A stretch of 22,189 nucleotides of DNA from JBOGGX01 sp050744245 (GTDB taxonomy: Bacteria; Actinomycetota; Acidimicrobiia; Acidimicrobiales; JBOGGX01). The notes under the pieces are model-generated. The model worked only from the letters and a program-made list of their open reading frames with translations. It did no database searches and was not told where the DNA came from. Positions 1 through 6,752 of this stretch are shown here, one piece after another. The translations under genes and the position numbers were made by a program. Positions within the stretch are counted from its first letter, which is position 1. Every line of letters begins with the position of its first letter. Where the stretch lies: NCBI GenBank assembly GCA_050744245.1, contig JBOGGX010000037.1, positions 1 to 22,189 on the forward strand, written 5' to 3'.

Positions 1-436
1 ACCGTGACCAGTGGCTCGTTGCCGCCCTCGCAGTTGGCGTCGTTGCAGCGCGCCAGCTTCAGGTTGGCGTCGGTGTCGTCGACGTAGCTGATCGCCGGGT
101 TCCCGAAGGCGTCGAGCTTCAACGACGAATACCGGCCGACGTCATGGTCGTCCTGGCCGCCGTCGTCGACGACGTTGATGCTCTCGTCTCCATCTTCACA
201 CAAGGGATCGTTGCAGTGGACCAGCTTGAGGTCGCCGTTGGTGCCGTCGTAGTAGCTGATGACCGGGTTCCCCGCCGCATCCAGCTGCAACGACGAGTAC
301 CGGCCGACATCGCCCCCGCGGTCCACGGCACGACGCTGGCCGCTGCTGCCGCGGGCTGCGGCACCCGCGGCACCCACACCCCGAACGCACCCGCCATCAG
401 CAGGACCAGCACCAGATTGCTCGCGACCCTGTTCAC
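1..436 (-). pseudogene. Secreted tandem-repeat protein, frameshifted and cut by window edge
   Basis: The 5' end is a GTG at 436 with a good Shine-Dalgarno (AGGGGAG) just upstream. It encodes a signal peptide: a short basic start, a hydrophobic core (LVLVLLMAGAFGVW) and an Ala-rich cleavage region. About 35-45 codons in, that frame becomes meaningless, while another frame continues open to position 1 with two copies of a roughly 50-residue repeat. Each copy contains YSSL-LDA-GNP-ISY, then DLKL or NLKL, then a CND-x-x-C pair. Similar repeats occur in secreted proteins of Chloroflexi and Actinobacteria; their function is unknown to me. A single indel between about 300 and 345 would restore one protein. 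It could be a real mutation or a sequencing error. The gene continues beyond the left edge. Confidence 0.6.
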
Positions 437-723
437 GTCGGCTCCCCTGTTCGGTTCGGGCGGGCGCGAACAAGAACATCAAGCCTGCGTTGAGCCCGGT
501 CCCGATTTCGTGCTGGGACGATCATGAGCGATCTCTGGGCTGCGGATCCCGTAGCGCGGGTTTCGACTATAGCCGTGGTCCAACGCTGGGCGCGTGAAGA
601 GGGGCCGTCCGTTGGTCGCAGCTGAGCGTTCTGTGATCCTCGTTCGGCACGATTCACGGGTGGTTCGCCCGGGCCGTTCGAGGCCACGCCCGCGACGAGG
701 CGCGATGCAAGGCAGGTGGTCGG

Positions 724-1506
724 CTACGTCCCGGCATGGCCCTGGCCCCGAGCGCGGAAGACCCGCGGGCTCGGGGTCTCTGGGGCGACGCCTAGCCGGT
801 CGAGTAGCGCCTGGGTGGCAGCGGCAGGCACCCGCACGTCGAACGGCAGCGTCTGCATCCCGATCGCCCGGGCGCCGGCGAGGTTGACCTCGAGGTCGTC
901 GACGAAGAGGCACCGCTCGGGTGGCTCGCCGATCACTCGAGCCGCGAGGAGGAACGCCTTCGGCTCGGGCTTGAGCACGCCGAGGACCTGGGCCTCGACG
1001 ATGCGATGAAAGGCGCGCAGGTCGGGGAAGTCGTTTGGCCATGACTCGCCAAACCAGTGGGCCATGTCGTTGGTGAACGCCACCACCTTGTACCGACCGG
1101 AGAGCAGCCGGACCGCGGCGCGGATCTCGTGTCGCATGTACGAGCAGGTGCGCCAGAGCTCACCGATGTCGAGCTCGGGTCGGGCCCGGGCGACTGCGTG
1201 CCAGTAGTCCCGCTCGGGGAGGTCGCCCCGCTCGACGGCCCGGTAGGTCGGCTCGTCGGCCAGCGGTCCTGCGGGGAAGCCCGGTATGGCAACCGACTCG
1301 AACAGCGTCGGGATGACGACGCCGCCCATGTCGAGGAGGATGGCCGTGATGCGCTGATCCGGCGCCGCGGCCCGTGACCGGCTGATCGCGAGGCGCCTCG
1401 CCGCTCGGCGTCGGGAGGCCTGCCAGGACGCCGATCTCGGAAGCGGATCGGTGCGGTCAGGACCGCCGGCCGGCACCCGGCAGACGCCGGTCTCCGGTTC
1501 CGTCAC
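724..1506 (-). CDS. HAD-superfamily hydrolase-like protein with Arg-rich N-terminal extension
   Basis: The 260-residue product carries the four HAD motifs: nucleophile Asp59 in LLDMGGVV, Thr in AFTND, Lys in LKPEPKAF, and the acidic pair in FVDD. The residue two after the nucleophile, normally the acid/base Asp, is Gly, as in the DxGGV subgroup, so phosphatase activity is not assured. The GTG start overlaps the stop of the vertex-protein gene by four bases (GTGA), which indicates translational coupling, and I see no other start before motif I. Residues 1-50 are a low-complexity, Arg/Ala/Ser-rich extension not usual for the family. It could be a targeting segment or a poorly conserved leader. 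This is the last gene of the shell operon. Substrate unknown. Confidence 0.8.
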   Translation of the reverse strand: MTEPETGVCRVPAGGPDRTDPLPRSASWQASRRRAARRLAISRSRAAAPDQRITAILLDMGGVVIPTLFESVAIPGFPAGPLADEPTYRAVERGDLPERDYWHAVARARPELDIGELWRTCSYMRHEIRAAVRLLSGRYKVVAFTNDMAHWFGESWPNDFPDLRAFHRIVEAQVLGVLKPEPKAFLLAARVIGEPPERCLFVDDLEVNLAGARAIGMQTLPFDVRVPAAATQALLDRLGVAPETPSPRVFRARGQGHAGT

Positions 1507-1796
1507 GTCTGTACGGTCGCGGCCGCGCCCCGGCGAGATCCGCCCGCCATGACCTCCTCGTCGGTCCCGGACACGAGGGCCACCACGACGGCGTCGACGG
1601 GGGCGTTGTCGACGGCGGCCATGGCCGACTCGTCGGTCGTGAGCACCACGCTGTTTCCCGACGCGACGCCGATGAGGTCGACCGCGACGTGGAGGTGCGA
1701 CGTCGAGATGTCACGGACGACCACCATCCGCCGGCCCTGGAGCTGCGGAAGCTGACGGGCGAACCAGATCCGGCCCACGACCTCGCCGAGCAGCAC
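1503..1796 (-). CDS. BMC vertex protein, EutN/CcmL/CsoS4 family (BMC-P pentamer)
   Basis: The 97-residue product has the usual size and pattern of the EutN/CcmL family. It begins LLGEVVGRIW, continues with LQGRRMVVVRDI, then VAVDLIGVASGNSVVLTTDES, and ends with PVDAVVVALVSGTDEE. Pentamers of this family cap the twelve vertices of microcompartment shells. I chose the GTG at 1796 because GGAG lies six bases upstream, the family alignment begins there, and the previous gene's TGA is one base away. A longer reading back to 1922 would only overlap the upstream shell gene. It is followed by a four-base overlap with the HAD gene. Confidence 0.9.
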   Translation of the reverse strand: MLLGEVVGRIWFARQLPQLQGRRMVVVRDISTSHLHVAVDLIGVASGNSVVLTTDESAMAAVDNAPVDAVVVALVSGTDEEVMAGGSRRGAAATVQT

Positions 1797-1797
1797 G

Positions 1798-2124
1798 TCA
1801 GTCTCCGGATGAGACCGCAGGGGTGCCCGAGGCCGAGAGCAGCTCTCTTGTGCCGTTGTCAAGCAGGTGGGCCGATGCTTCGTGCGGCTTCGGGTAGATC
1901 TGTGCCGCGGTGAGCTCGCCATACTCGCGTACGGCGTTGCTCCCCGCCTCGACCGCCTGGCGGACGGCGGCGATCGAACCCTCGACGGCGGCCACGAGGT
2001 AGCCGCTTCCGACTCGCTCGACCGCTACGCACTCGACGGCTGCCGTCTTCGTCATTGCCTCGATGCCGGCCATGAGCGGCACCAGGCCTCGGGTCTCGAT
2101 GAGACCGATGGCCGCTTCAGCCAT
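1798..2124 (-). CDS. BMC-domain shell protein, hexameric (BMC-H), copy 1
   Basis: The 108-residue product is a single BMC domain like PduA/EutM: IGLIETRGLVPLMAGIEAMTKTA, then the pore-forming stretch VERVGSGYLVAAVEG, then the helix SIAAVRQAVEAG and a final PKPHE strand. The pore triplet is GSG, as in PduA and EutM. About 25 residues (ASAHLLDNGTRELLSASG and a short tail) follow the domain. The Lys common in the first helix loop is replaced by Thr-Arg. The ATG is preceded by a strong purine-rich ribosome site (GAAAGGAAGGGG). Hexamers of this family tile shell facets and let metabolites through the central pore. Confidence 0.95.
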   Translation of the reverse strand: MAEAAIGLIETRGLVPLMAGIEAMTKTAAVECVAVERVGSGYLVAAVEGSIAAVRQAVEAGSNAVREYGELTAAQIYPKPHEASAHLLDNGTRELLSASGTPAVSSGD

Positions 2125-2181
2125 GAGCCCCTTCCTTTCTTGTGTGGACCGGTCGCTCGCTCGTTGACGTCGCCGTCGGGC

Positions 2182-2478
2182 TCATTGCCCGTCGATCAGC
2201 GATGGGCGTTCGGCGATGGCGACAACGGGGCGGCTCGGGCTGGCGAAGATGATCGACTTGACCTCGCCCTCGGCGATGGCCCGCGCCGTCTCCTCGCCGA
2301 CCTCGATCGCCTCCTCGACGGCGGCGAGCTCGCCGGTGACGAGCACCGCCACCAGCCCACCGCCGAGCCGGGTCGCGCCGCGCACGTGTACCTGGCTGGA
2401 CTTCACCATGGCGTCGACCGCATCGAAGATGGGTACGAACCCCTTGGCCTCGAGCACTCCAACCGCATCGGAGCCCAT
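2182..2478 (-). CDS. BMC-domain shell protein, hexameric (BMC-H), copy 2
   Basis: The 98-residue product is a second single-BMC-domain protein: VGVLEAKGFVPIFDAVDAMVKSS, a pore stretch ATRLGGGLVAVLVTGE, the helix LAAVEEAIEVGEE and a short tail. The pore triplet is GGG, as in carboxysomal CsoS1 proteins, against GSG in copy 1, so the two hexamers probably have different pores. The ATG follows GAGGAGGGGA. It starts 13 bases after the dioxygenase alpha gene and ends 57 bases before copy 1, all in one leftward operon. Confidence 0.95.
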   Translation of the reverse strand: MGSDAVGVLEAKGFVPIFDAVDAMVKSSQVHVRGATRLGGGLVAVLVTGELAAVEEAIEVGEETARAIAEGEVKSIIFASPSRPVVAIAERPSLIDGQ

Positions 2479-2491
2479 GGATCTCCCCTCC

Positions 2492-3325
2492 TCACACTCG
2501 CCATGTCACGACGGCTGCACCTGCGCCCCACACCGGGCCGTAGGCGGTGACCTCGGCCGGGCCGTCGACGGATGCCGCCCCGACCAGGAACGGCAGGGCC
2601 CGGAACTGGCTGTCGACCTGGCACGCCGCGGCGTACTCGTCGCGCAGCCCGAGGACCTCGTCGACCTGGCCCTCGGCCAGCAGGTCCAGCAAGCGACGGT
2701 TCCACTCGTCGTGGTCGGCCCGTTCGAACCGATCCTCGTCCGGTGTGATCCACCGGTTGGTCCAGCCGCTCGACAGACCGGAGACGGCGACCACGGCGAC
2801 CCGGCGACCCAGCGCCGTCGCCGCCCTCCGGGCCGCGGCGCCCAGCCCACGGACGTCGGTTTCGCCGGCGTACAGGTTCACCGACATGAGCGACACCGGC
2901 AGGCGCTCGTCCGGGTCGAGCAGCGCTTTCGCGGTCAGCGTTCCGGTGTCGATCGGAAAGTGCGCATAGTTCGTCAGCCGCGTTTGGAAGCCGTCACGCT
3001 CCGCCTCGCCCGCCCAGGCGGTGGTCAGCTCGACGTCGGTGTGGATGTCGAAGTCGAAGCGGCCGAAGTCGAAGTCGTACCAGTTCTCGTCGACATGGCG
3101 GCCCCGAGGGTTCGGGTCGACCTGGAACTGGTGGCCGAGCACGGTGAACCATTGCGTCGAGATCATGAGCAGCGCGTCGGCGCCCGCCCGGCGGATCTCG
3201 TCGCCGACCCCTGCCGCCGCCTCGCCCAGCGCCTTCCAGCTGGGCGCCGGGTTGTGGGCGAGTAGGTGCGGGAAGCCGGGGACCAGGGCGGCGGCGACGA
3301 CGACGCCGTCGGCTCGATCAGCCAC
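2492..3325 (-). CDS. amnA: 2-aminophenol 1,6-dioxygenase-like alpha (non-catalytic) subunit, LigB fold
   Basis: The 277-residue product matches the small subunit of 2-aminophenol 1,6-dioxygenase (AmnA type, about 270 residues). Recognisable stretches are ALVPGFPHLLA, GRHVDENWYDFDF, FPIDTGTLTAKAL, VNLYAGET and VAVVAVSGLSSG, ending GPVWGAGAAVVTWRV. The iron-binding His of APHPPH in the beta subunit is a Gly in LVPGFPH, and the His of the PHW motif is Gln in STQW. The site is therefore expected to be inactive, as in the known alpha subunits. The GTG at 3325 overlaps the beta-subunit stop by eight bases and fits the family N-terminus; a longer reading to 3403 would only overlap the beta gene. The alpha and beta subunits should form one enzyme complex. 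Confidence 0.9.
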   Translation of the reverse strand: MADRADGVVVAAALVPGFPHLLAHNPAPSWKALGEAAAGVGDEIRRAGADALLMISTQWFTVLGHQFQVDPNPRGRHVDENWYDFDFGRFDFDIHTDVELTTAWAGEAERDGFQTRLTNYAHFPIDTGTLTAKALLDPDERLPVSLMSVNLYAGETDVRGLGAAARRAATALGRRVAVVAVSGLSSGWTNRWITPDEDRFERADHDEWNRRLLDLLAEGQVDEVLGLRDEYAAACQVDSQFRALPFLVGAASVDGPAEVTAYGPVWGAGAAVVTWRV

Positions 3326-4298
3326 CGGAGCCGTCCCCGTCGAGGTCCCACTCGACGACCGCGTTGCCGGTCCCGATGATCGAGCCATAGGCCAAGACCT
3401 CACCCCGAACCTCTGGCCAGTCCATCGCCCCGAGCAACCAGGAGAGCGCGCCGCCCTTGATCTCGGAGGCGGTGGCCTCGATGTGCCGGGGAATGAAGCT
3501 CCGGAGCTGCCCGGTGCGCCCGGTGCGGATCAGATCGAGCAGGTCCATGTCCCAGCGGTAGAGGTCGTTGCGGTAGGGGTGTTCGGCCGCCATGTCCTCG
3601 GGCAGATCCGGTTCCCGGTCCCAGTGGAAGTGGGACAGCGAGTTTGACGCGCCGAGGACGGCGCGTCGCCCGGTGCGCTCGATCGCCCGTCGGGTGGCGG
3701 CGCCCAGCGCCTCCATCTGGTCGAGCGCGGCCGATTCGCTCGGGGTGAAGTAGTAGGGGTTCAGATTGCAGGACAGCGACACGACGGGGATGTCCCACGC
3801 CGGGTTCATCATGTGCAGCGCGCCGATCGTGGCGTAGTCGACCCGCACCTCGGGGTTCATCATCTTCCTCGTGACGAGGCCGGCGCCGGATGCCTCGTCG
3901 GCGATCGCCTCGGCCAGCTCGACGTCGGTCTCGAAGTCGTAGCGGTAGCGCAGCAGGTGAGGAAAGATGGGTTCGACCGAGAACCCGGCCGGACGGGGCA
4001 CGCAGTTGACGTGGTGGCCGATCATCGTGATCCAGTGCGGGGCATGGACGACGATGACGTCGGGTCGGTGGATCTCCTTGATGCGCCGGCGGACCTCGTC
4101 GTAGCCCCAGCGCAGCCCTTCCCATCCGCCGGTCGAACGGGGCTCGTTCTGTGGTGGGTTCTCTGCATAGACCAGATGCGGCGGGTGGGGGGCGATGTAG
4201 CCGGCGACGATGCGACCCCGGCCGGCGCCGCCGGGCGTCGATGCCTGCGGTGACCGAGCTCGCCCGGTGACGGGCAACTGGAACACGCGCCGCGGCAT
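3318..4298 (-). CDS. amnB: 2-aminophenol 1,6-dioxygenase-like beta (catalytic) subunit, class III extradiol
   Basis: The 326-residue product aligns from memory along its length with AmnB-type catalytic subunits: IVAGYIAPHPPHLVYAENPP, STGGWEGLRWGYDEV, VVHAPHWITMIGHH, VEPIFPHLLRYRYDFETDVE, ASNSLSHFHWDREPD and the end IGTGNAVVEWDLDG. The likely Fe(II) ligands are His38 and His88, plus a downstream Glu. The family opens an aminophenol or catechol ring next to the hydroxyl, using O2, to give an unstable semialdehyde. The N-terminus has about 28 extra residues, an Arg-rich start and a Pro/Ser/Gly linker, before the family's usual start; this could be a shell-targeting peptide. The ATG sits seven bases after a TACGCT -10-like hexamer, so the transcript may be leaderless. 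It is the first gene of the shell operon. Confidence 0.92.
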   Translation of the reverse strand: MPRRVFQLPVTGRARSPQASTPGGAGRGRIVAGYIAPHPPHLVYAENPPQNEPRSTGGWEGLRWGYDEVRRRIKEIHRPDVIVVHAPHWITMIGHHVNCVPRPAGFSVEPIFPHLLRYRYDFETDVELAEAIADEASGAGLVTRKMMNPEVRVDYATIGALHMMNPAWDIPVVSLSCNLNPYYFTPSESAALDQMEALGAATRRAIERTGRRAVLGASNSLSHFHWDREPDLPEDMAAEHPYRNDLYRWDMDLLDLIRTGRTGQLRSFIPRHIEATASEIKGGALSWLLGAMDWPEVRGEVLAYGSIIGTGNAVVEWDLDGDGSGG

Positions 4299-4305
4299 GG
4301 CCGCG

Positions 4306-4311
4306 AGCGTA
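4306..4311 (-). promoter_or_regulatory. -10-like hexamer for dioxygenase-shell operon (leaderless)
   Basis: TACGCT on the minus strand ends seven bases before the ATG at 4298. That is the TAnnnT arrangement typical of actinobacterial leaderless genes. I see no convincing -35. Confidence 0.5.
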
Positions 4312-4342
4312 GACGTGGTCGACCCGCCCCTGAGAGCCCGGT

Positions 4343-4359
4343 GTCCGGTCCTGCCGGAC
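4343..4359. promoter_or_regulatory. Operator 1, GTCCGG-TCCTG-CCGGAC inverted repeat
   Basis: A perfect 6-bp inverted repeat around a 5-bp spacer, in the divergent promoter between the dioxygenase and IclR genes. It is centred about 53 bp upstream of the dioxygenase start and 42 bp (about four helical turns) from an identical repeat at 4385-4401. It is a likely IclR-family binding site. Confidence 0.75.
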
Positions 4360-4380
4360 GCTCGGTCGAGTGTGGCGTGC

Positions 4381-4386
4381 TACGGT
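4381..4386 (+). promoter_or_regulatory. -10-like hexamer for iclR-type gene (leaderless)
   Basis: TACGGT ends six bases before the GTG at 4393 and overlaps the first two bases of operator 2. Binding there should block this promoter, which implies autorepression. Confidence 0.45.
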
Positions 4387-4401
4387 CCGGATGTGCCGGA
4401 C
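4385..4401. promoter_or_regulatory. Operator 2, GTCCGG-ATGTG-CCGGAC inverted repeat over iclR start
   Basis: A second perfect copy of the same repeat with the same 5-bp spacer. It covers the regulator's GTG start codon (4393-4395) and touches its -10-like box. Two exact copies 42 bp apart are very unlikely by chance. Confidence 0.75.
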
Positions 4402-5172
4402 GCGGTCCAGGGTCGTGTGGCCTCGGTCGAGAAGGCGATGCACATCCTTCACGCCTTTTCTCCTCACGCCTCCCAGCTGAGCGTCAGGCGGCTCTCGGAA
4501 CGAACGGGCATCCCTCGCAGTACGGCCCACGCCATCTGTGTGACGCTGTGCGACGCCGGCCTGCTGGAGGCCATCCGCGGGGGCCGGTACCGGCTGGGCC
4601 CGGCGTTGGTCGAGCTCGGCGGACAGGTCATCGCCCAGACCGGGCTGGCCGAGGCCGGGGCTGGAGTGCTCGAATCGCTCGCTCGTGAGCTGGGCGCCGA
4701 GGCCCACCTGGGCCAGCTCGTCGGGGGCTGGATCGTGTACGTGGCCCGGGTCCCGATGGGGCGCGCCATCCCGATGCGCAACCGCGTCGGCCTCCGGGCC
4801 CCGGCTCATCTCACCGGCTGCGGAAAGGCGGCGTTGGCCCACCTGCCGCCAGAGCAGGTGCGCGACCTCGTCGTCGCGACCTGCGCCGCCGAGGACAGGC
4901 CAACGCCCGATCTGGCCCGGCTGGCCGACGAGCTGGCCGAGGCCCGCGGTCGAGGTCATGTCGTCAACGCGTCCTTCCAGGCCGGACGTGCGTCGGTGGC
5001 CGCACCGGTGTTCGACGCCACCCCCGCGGCGATCGGGGGGCTCTCGGCTGCTGGTCCGACCGCCATCTTCCTGCCCGAGTTCATGGCCCGCGCCGTCGAC
5101 CGTGTGCGCGACGCCGCCGAGGTGGTCACCGCCCGGCTCGGGTCCGGTCGGGGTATCCGTGCCGCTCGATGA
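4393..5172 (+). CDS. IclR-family transcriptional regulator
   Basis: The 259-residue product has the IclR layout. An N-terminal winged helix-turn-helix covers about residues 8-70 (VASVEKAMHILHAF, LSVRRLSERTGIPRSTAHAI, LLEAIRGGRYRLGPAL). A GAF-like effector domain follows, including RNRVGLRAPAHLTGCGKAALAHL and GRASVAAPVFD. IclR proteins bind aromatic or other small effectors and repress or activate catabolic operons. I chose the GTG at 4393 because it gives the usual family length and lies six bases after TACGGT. The open frame back to 4210 lies inside the divergent dioxygenase gene and promoter. It is divergent from the dioxygenase-shell operon and just upstream of the RidA gene. The two inverted repeats in the promoter are its likely targets. 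Confidence 0.9.
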   Translation: MPDAVQGRVASVEKAMHILHAFSPHASQLSVRRLSERTGIPRSTAHAICVTLCDAGLLEAIRGGRYRLGPALVELGGQVIAQTGLAEAGAGVLESLARELGAEAHLGQLVGGWIVYVARVPMGRAIPMRNRVGLRAPAHLTGCGKAALAHLPPEQVRDLVVATCAAEDRPTPDLARLADELAEARGRGHVVNASFQAGRASVAAPVFDATPAAIGGLSAAGPTAIFLPEFMARAVDRVRDAAEVVTARLGSGRGIRAAR

Positions 5173-5179
5173 CCGGTCG

Positions 5180-5686
5180 ATGGTTCCCGAGGCGCGCCTG
5201 ACGTCGCTCGGGTTGACGCTGCCCGACACCCGGATGCCCGTCGGGTCCTATGTGTCCGCGGCCACGGTGGGTGACCTGGTGTTCGTCTCGGGCCACGCCT
5301 CGTTCGCCGGGGGCGGCTACATCACGGGCACGCTCGGCCGTGATCTCGACGTCGACGGGGGCCGTGAGGCCGCGGCACGGGCGGCATTGGGTGTCCTGGC
5401 CAGCCTGAAGGCCGAGATCGGCGAGCTGACCCGCGTCCGCCGAATCGTCAAGGTGCTTGGCCTGGTCCGGTCGACGCCCGAGTTCACCCAGCATCCGGCC
5501 GTGGTCGACGGGTGCTCCGACCTCCTCGTCGCCGTGTTCGGAGATCGCGGCAGGCATGCCCGGTCGGCCGTCGGGGTCGCCTCGCTGCCGTTCGGTGCCG
5601 CGGTCGAGATCGAGCTTGTCGTCGCGATCGAGCCGCGGTCACAGCGTCGCGGCGAGCCACTCGCCGACGATGGCCCACGCGGCTGA
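5180..5686 (+). CDS. RidA/YjgF/YER057c/UK114-family protein
   Basis: The 168-residue product has the RidA fold signature: VSAATVGDLVFVSGHAS, a middle part REAAARAALGVLASLKAEIG with VRRIVKVLGLV, and the conserved end GRHARSAVGVASLPFGAAVEIELVV. The Arg in GRHARSAVG is the usual substrate-carboxylate-binding position. RidA proteins hydrolyse enamines or imines, and 2-aminomuconate deaminase of the 2-aminophenol pathway belongs to this superfamily, so a deaminase role is plausible here; this is inference from context. ATG 5180 is seven bases after the IclR stop; GTG 5159 is an alternative start. The last 48 bases overlap the convergent hydrolase gene. Confidence 0.85.
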   Translation: MVPEARLTSLGLTLPDTRMPVGSYVSAATVGDLVFVSGHASFAGGGYITGTLGRDLDVDGGREAAARAALGVLASLKAEIGELTRVRRIVKVLGLVRSTPEFTQHPAVVDGCSDLLVAVFGDRGRHARSAVGVASLPFGAAVEIELVVAIEPRSQRRGEPLADDGPRG

Positions 5687-6751
5687 TTTGGGGTCGATGA
5701 CATCCATGTGGTCGGCGCCCGTCGCCACGACGAGCTCGACGTGGTCGCCGTCGGAGGCCGCGGCAGCGGCGTAGTCGCGGCTCATGGCGATGGGCACCTT
5801 CCCGTCGCGGTCGCCATGGACCAGGAGCTGGGGCACGCCGAGTGGCAGCCGGGCCGCGGGCGAGGCCTGGCGATATCGGTCCGACCGTTGCTGGGGTGGG
5901 CCGCCCATGAAATCCTCGGTGGCGCCGTGGCCGAGCCCGGCACCGGCGGCCGCGGCGAGATCACAGATGGGGGCCAAGCCCACCACCGCGCGCACATCGA
6001 CCGGCTGCCAACGAGGTCGGCCGGCCAGCCACAGGGCGAGTTGGCCGCCGGCCGAATGTCCGACCGTGGCGACGCGCGACAGGTCAAACCGCCGGGATGG
6101 AGCGAGCGGAGCCAGCGCGTCGACCGCCGACGCCACGTCGGTGAGAGTGGCCGGCCACCCTCCGTCGACCGACCCGACCCGCCGGTAGTCCACATTCCAG
6201 GTGGCCCACCCCCGGTTGGCCAAGTCGAGCGCGACGGCATCCATGAGGTCGCGCCCCCACTTGACCCGCCAGAACCCACCGTGGAGGAGGACGACGACGG
6301 GCACCCGGTCGGTGCCGGCTGGGCGGCGCAGATCGGCCACCTGGTCCGGCCTCGGGCCGTACGCCAGTGTCTCGGGGGCCCAGGCCTTCATGGCCAACAG
6401 GTGGCGCAGCGCCCACCGGTAGCCGTCGAGCCCTCGGCCACGGATGTGGACCACGGGACCGGTGGCCGCGTCGGGCGGGAGGCCGAGCGACACCAGCACC
6501 GCGGGTACTGCCGTGGAAGCCAGGGCGTCCCGCAATAGCGGGCCGACAGCGGCGTTTAGGACCAACCCGACGATGTCCGGACCTGCCTCCCTCACCGAGG
6601 CCCGGAGACCGGCGGCGGTCGACAGCTCCCGGAACTTGACGTCGAGGTCCAGCTCGTCCCCCCACGACCGCAGCGACAGGCGCAGCGCGGCGGGGTCGGC
6701 CACGTCGCCGCCGGGGCCAGACAGGACATCGACCCGGCCGGCCACGTTCAT
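5639..6751 (-). CDS. Degenerate AroQ-like domain fused to kynurenine-formamidase-like alpha/beta hydrolase
   Basis: The 370-residue product has two parts. Residues 1-125 resemble type II dehydroquinate dehydratase (AroQ): VDVLSGPGG where AroQ has VLNGPN, LRSWGDELDLDVKFRE, LVLNAAVGPLLRDAL where AroQ has INPGAYTHTS-ALRDA, and RGLDGYRWALRHLL. The AroQ catalytic Tyr and His residues are missing, so this part is probably not a dehydratase. Residues 127-370 are an alpha/beta hydrolase: HGGFW oxyanion motif (157-161) as in kynurenine formamidases, nucleophile Ser233 in GHSAGG, Asp in HGDRDGKVP, and His348 in GADHMD. The ATG is one base after the upstream TGA. It is the last gene of the five-gene operon. 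It may cleave an aryl amide or ester; substrate unknown. Confidence 0.8.
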   Translation of the reverse strand: MNVAGRVDVLSGPGGDVADPAALRLSLRSWGDELDLDVKFRELSTAAGLRASVREAGPDIVGLVLNAAVGPLLRDALASTAVPAVLVSLGLPPDAATGPVVHIRGRGLDGYRWALRHLLAMKAWAPETLAYGPRPDQVADLRRPAGTDRVPVVVLLHGGFWRVKWGRDLMDAVALDLANRGWATWNVDYRRVGSVDGGWPATLTDVASAVDALAPLAPSRRFDLSRVATVGHSAGGQLALWLAGRPRWQPVDVRAVVGLAPICDLAAAAGAGLGHGATEDFMGGPPQQRSDRYRQASPAARLPLGVPQLLVHGDRDGKVPIAMSRDYAAAAASDGDHVELVVATGADHMDVIDPKSAAWAIVGEWLAATL

Positions 6752-6752
6752 G

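Noticed and set aside
1797..1922. N-terminal extension of the vertex protein
   Set aside because: It lies inside the BMC-H gene; homology and the ribosome site place the start at 1796.
2216..3265. 349-codon open frame on the plus strand
   Set aside because: Antisense to BMC-H and dioxygenase alpha genes; no domain.
3400..5229. 609-codon open frame on the minus strand
   Set aside because: It runs antisense through the IclR gene and in another frame of the beta dioxygenase; no recognisable domains. A typical high-GC shadow.
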